A stretch of DNA of 20,516 bases from Macrocybe gigantea (lineage: Eukaryota > Basidiomycota > Agaricomycetes > Agaricales > Callistosporiaceae). Made by a program: the position numbers and the translations under genes. The stretch lies in assembly GCA_011319805.1 (NCBI GenBank), contig SJRY01000074.1, positions 1-20,516 of the forward strand, in the 5' to 3' direction. Shown piece after piece: positions 20,514-20,516 of the stretch (positions are counted from its first letter, which is position 1; each line of letters begins with the position of its first letter). The notes below the pieces were generated by a model. That model was not told the origin of the DNA, ran no database searches, and saw nothing but the letters and a program-made list of their open reading frames with translations.

Positions 20514-20516
20514 CTG

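Noticed and set aside
1..20516. CRISPR arrays, bacterial operons, tRNA or rRNA genes
   Set aside because: No regularly spaced repeats, no ribosome-binding sites and no tRNA or rRNA motifs were seen; the intron-rich genes are eukaryotic.

Overview
The window looks like nuclear DNA of a filamentous basidiomycete, most likely an agaricomycete. Genes are split by many short GT...AG introns (about 50-75 bases), and several exons are only 11-22 bases long. The gene content also fits: aryl-alcohol-oxidase-like GMC oxidoreductases, a pair of fungal multi-intron P450s, Crinkler (CRN) proteins with a kinase-like C-terminus, a retinol-dehydrogenase-like SDR and a secreted GH13 amylase. Single-frame ORFs explain little here; I built the gene models below by joining exons by eye against family motifs.

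Layout. (1) 2-769 (+): the C-terminal 136 codons of a GMC oxidoreductase, cut by the window edge. (2) 1105-3264 (-) and 3822-6111 (+): two divergent cytochrome P450 genes of 11 and 14 exons sharing a 557-base promoter region. (3) 6484-7990: a relic zone with a C-terminal fragment of ribonucleotide reductase small subunit (R2), a deleted Ty3/gypsy piece (aspartic protease and linker), and a second tiny R2 remnant that gives a 34-base imperfect direct repeat. (4) 8302-10092 and 10503-12663 (+): two tandem, intact CRN-kinase genes of 551 and 659 residues, duplicated with promoter and 3' flank. (5) 12877-15708 (-): an intact secreted GMC oxidoreductase of about 633 residues. (6) 16302-17739 (-): a short-chain dehydrogenase in 10 exons. 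(7) 18435-20513 (+): a secreted GH13 alpha-amylase.

How it may work together. GMC, two P450s, a second GMC of the same subfamily and an SDR within 18 kb look like an oxidative tailoring or catabolic island, but there is no core biosynthetic enzyme in view, so a shared pathway is only an inference. The CRN pair sits inside it.

Two things stand out. First, the CRN copies differ by one cleanly removed 303-base exon that encodes a second ubiquitin-like domain; the upstream copy keeps a hybrid intron, which records a deletion between two introns. Second, single-base losses from short G or C runs break the frame of the first GMC, both P450s, the SDR and the amylase, while the block 8.3-15.7 kb (both CRN genes and the second GMC) has none. 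That patchiness is either an assembly-quality boundary or selective decay, and it must be settled before any of those genes is called a pseudogene.
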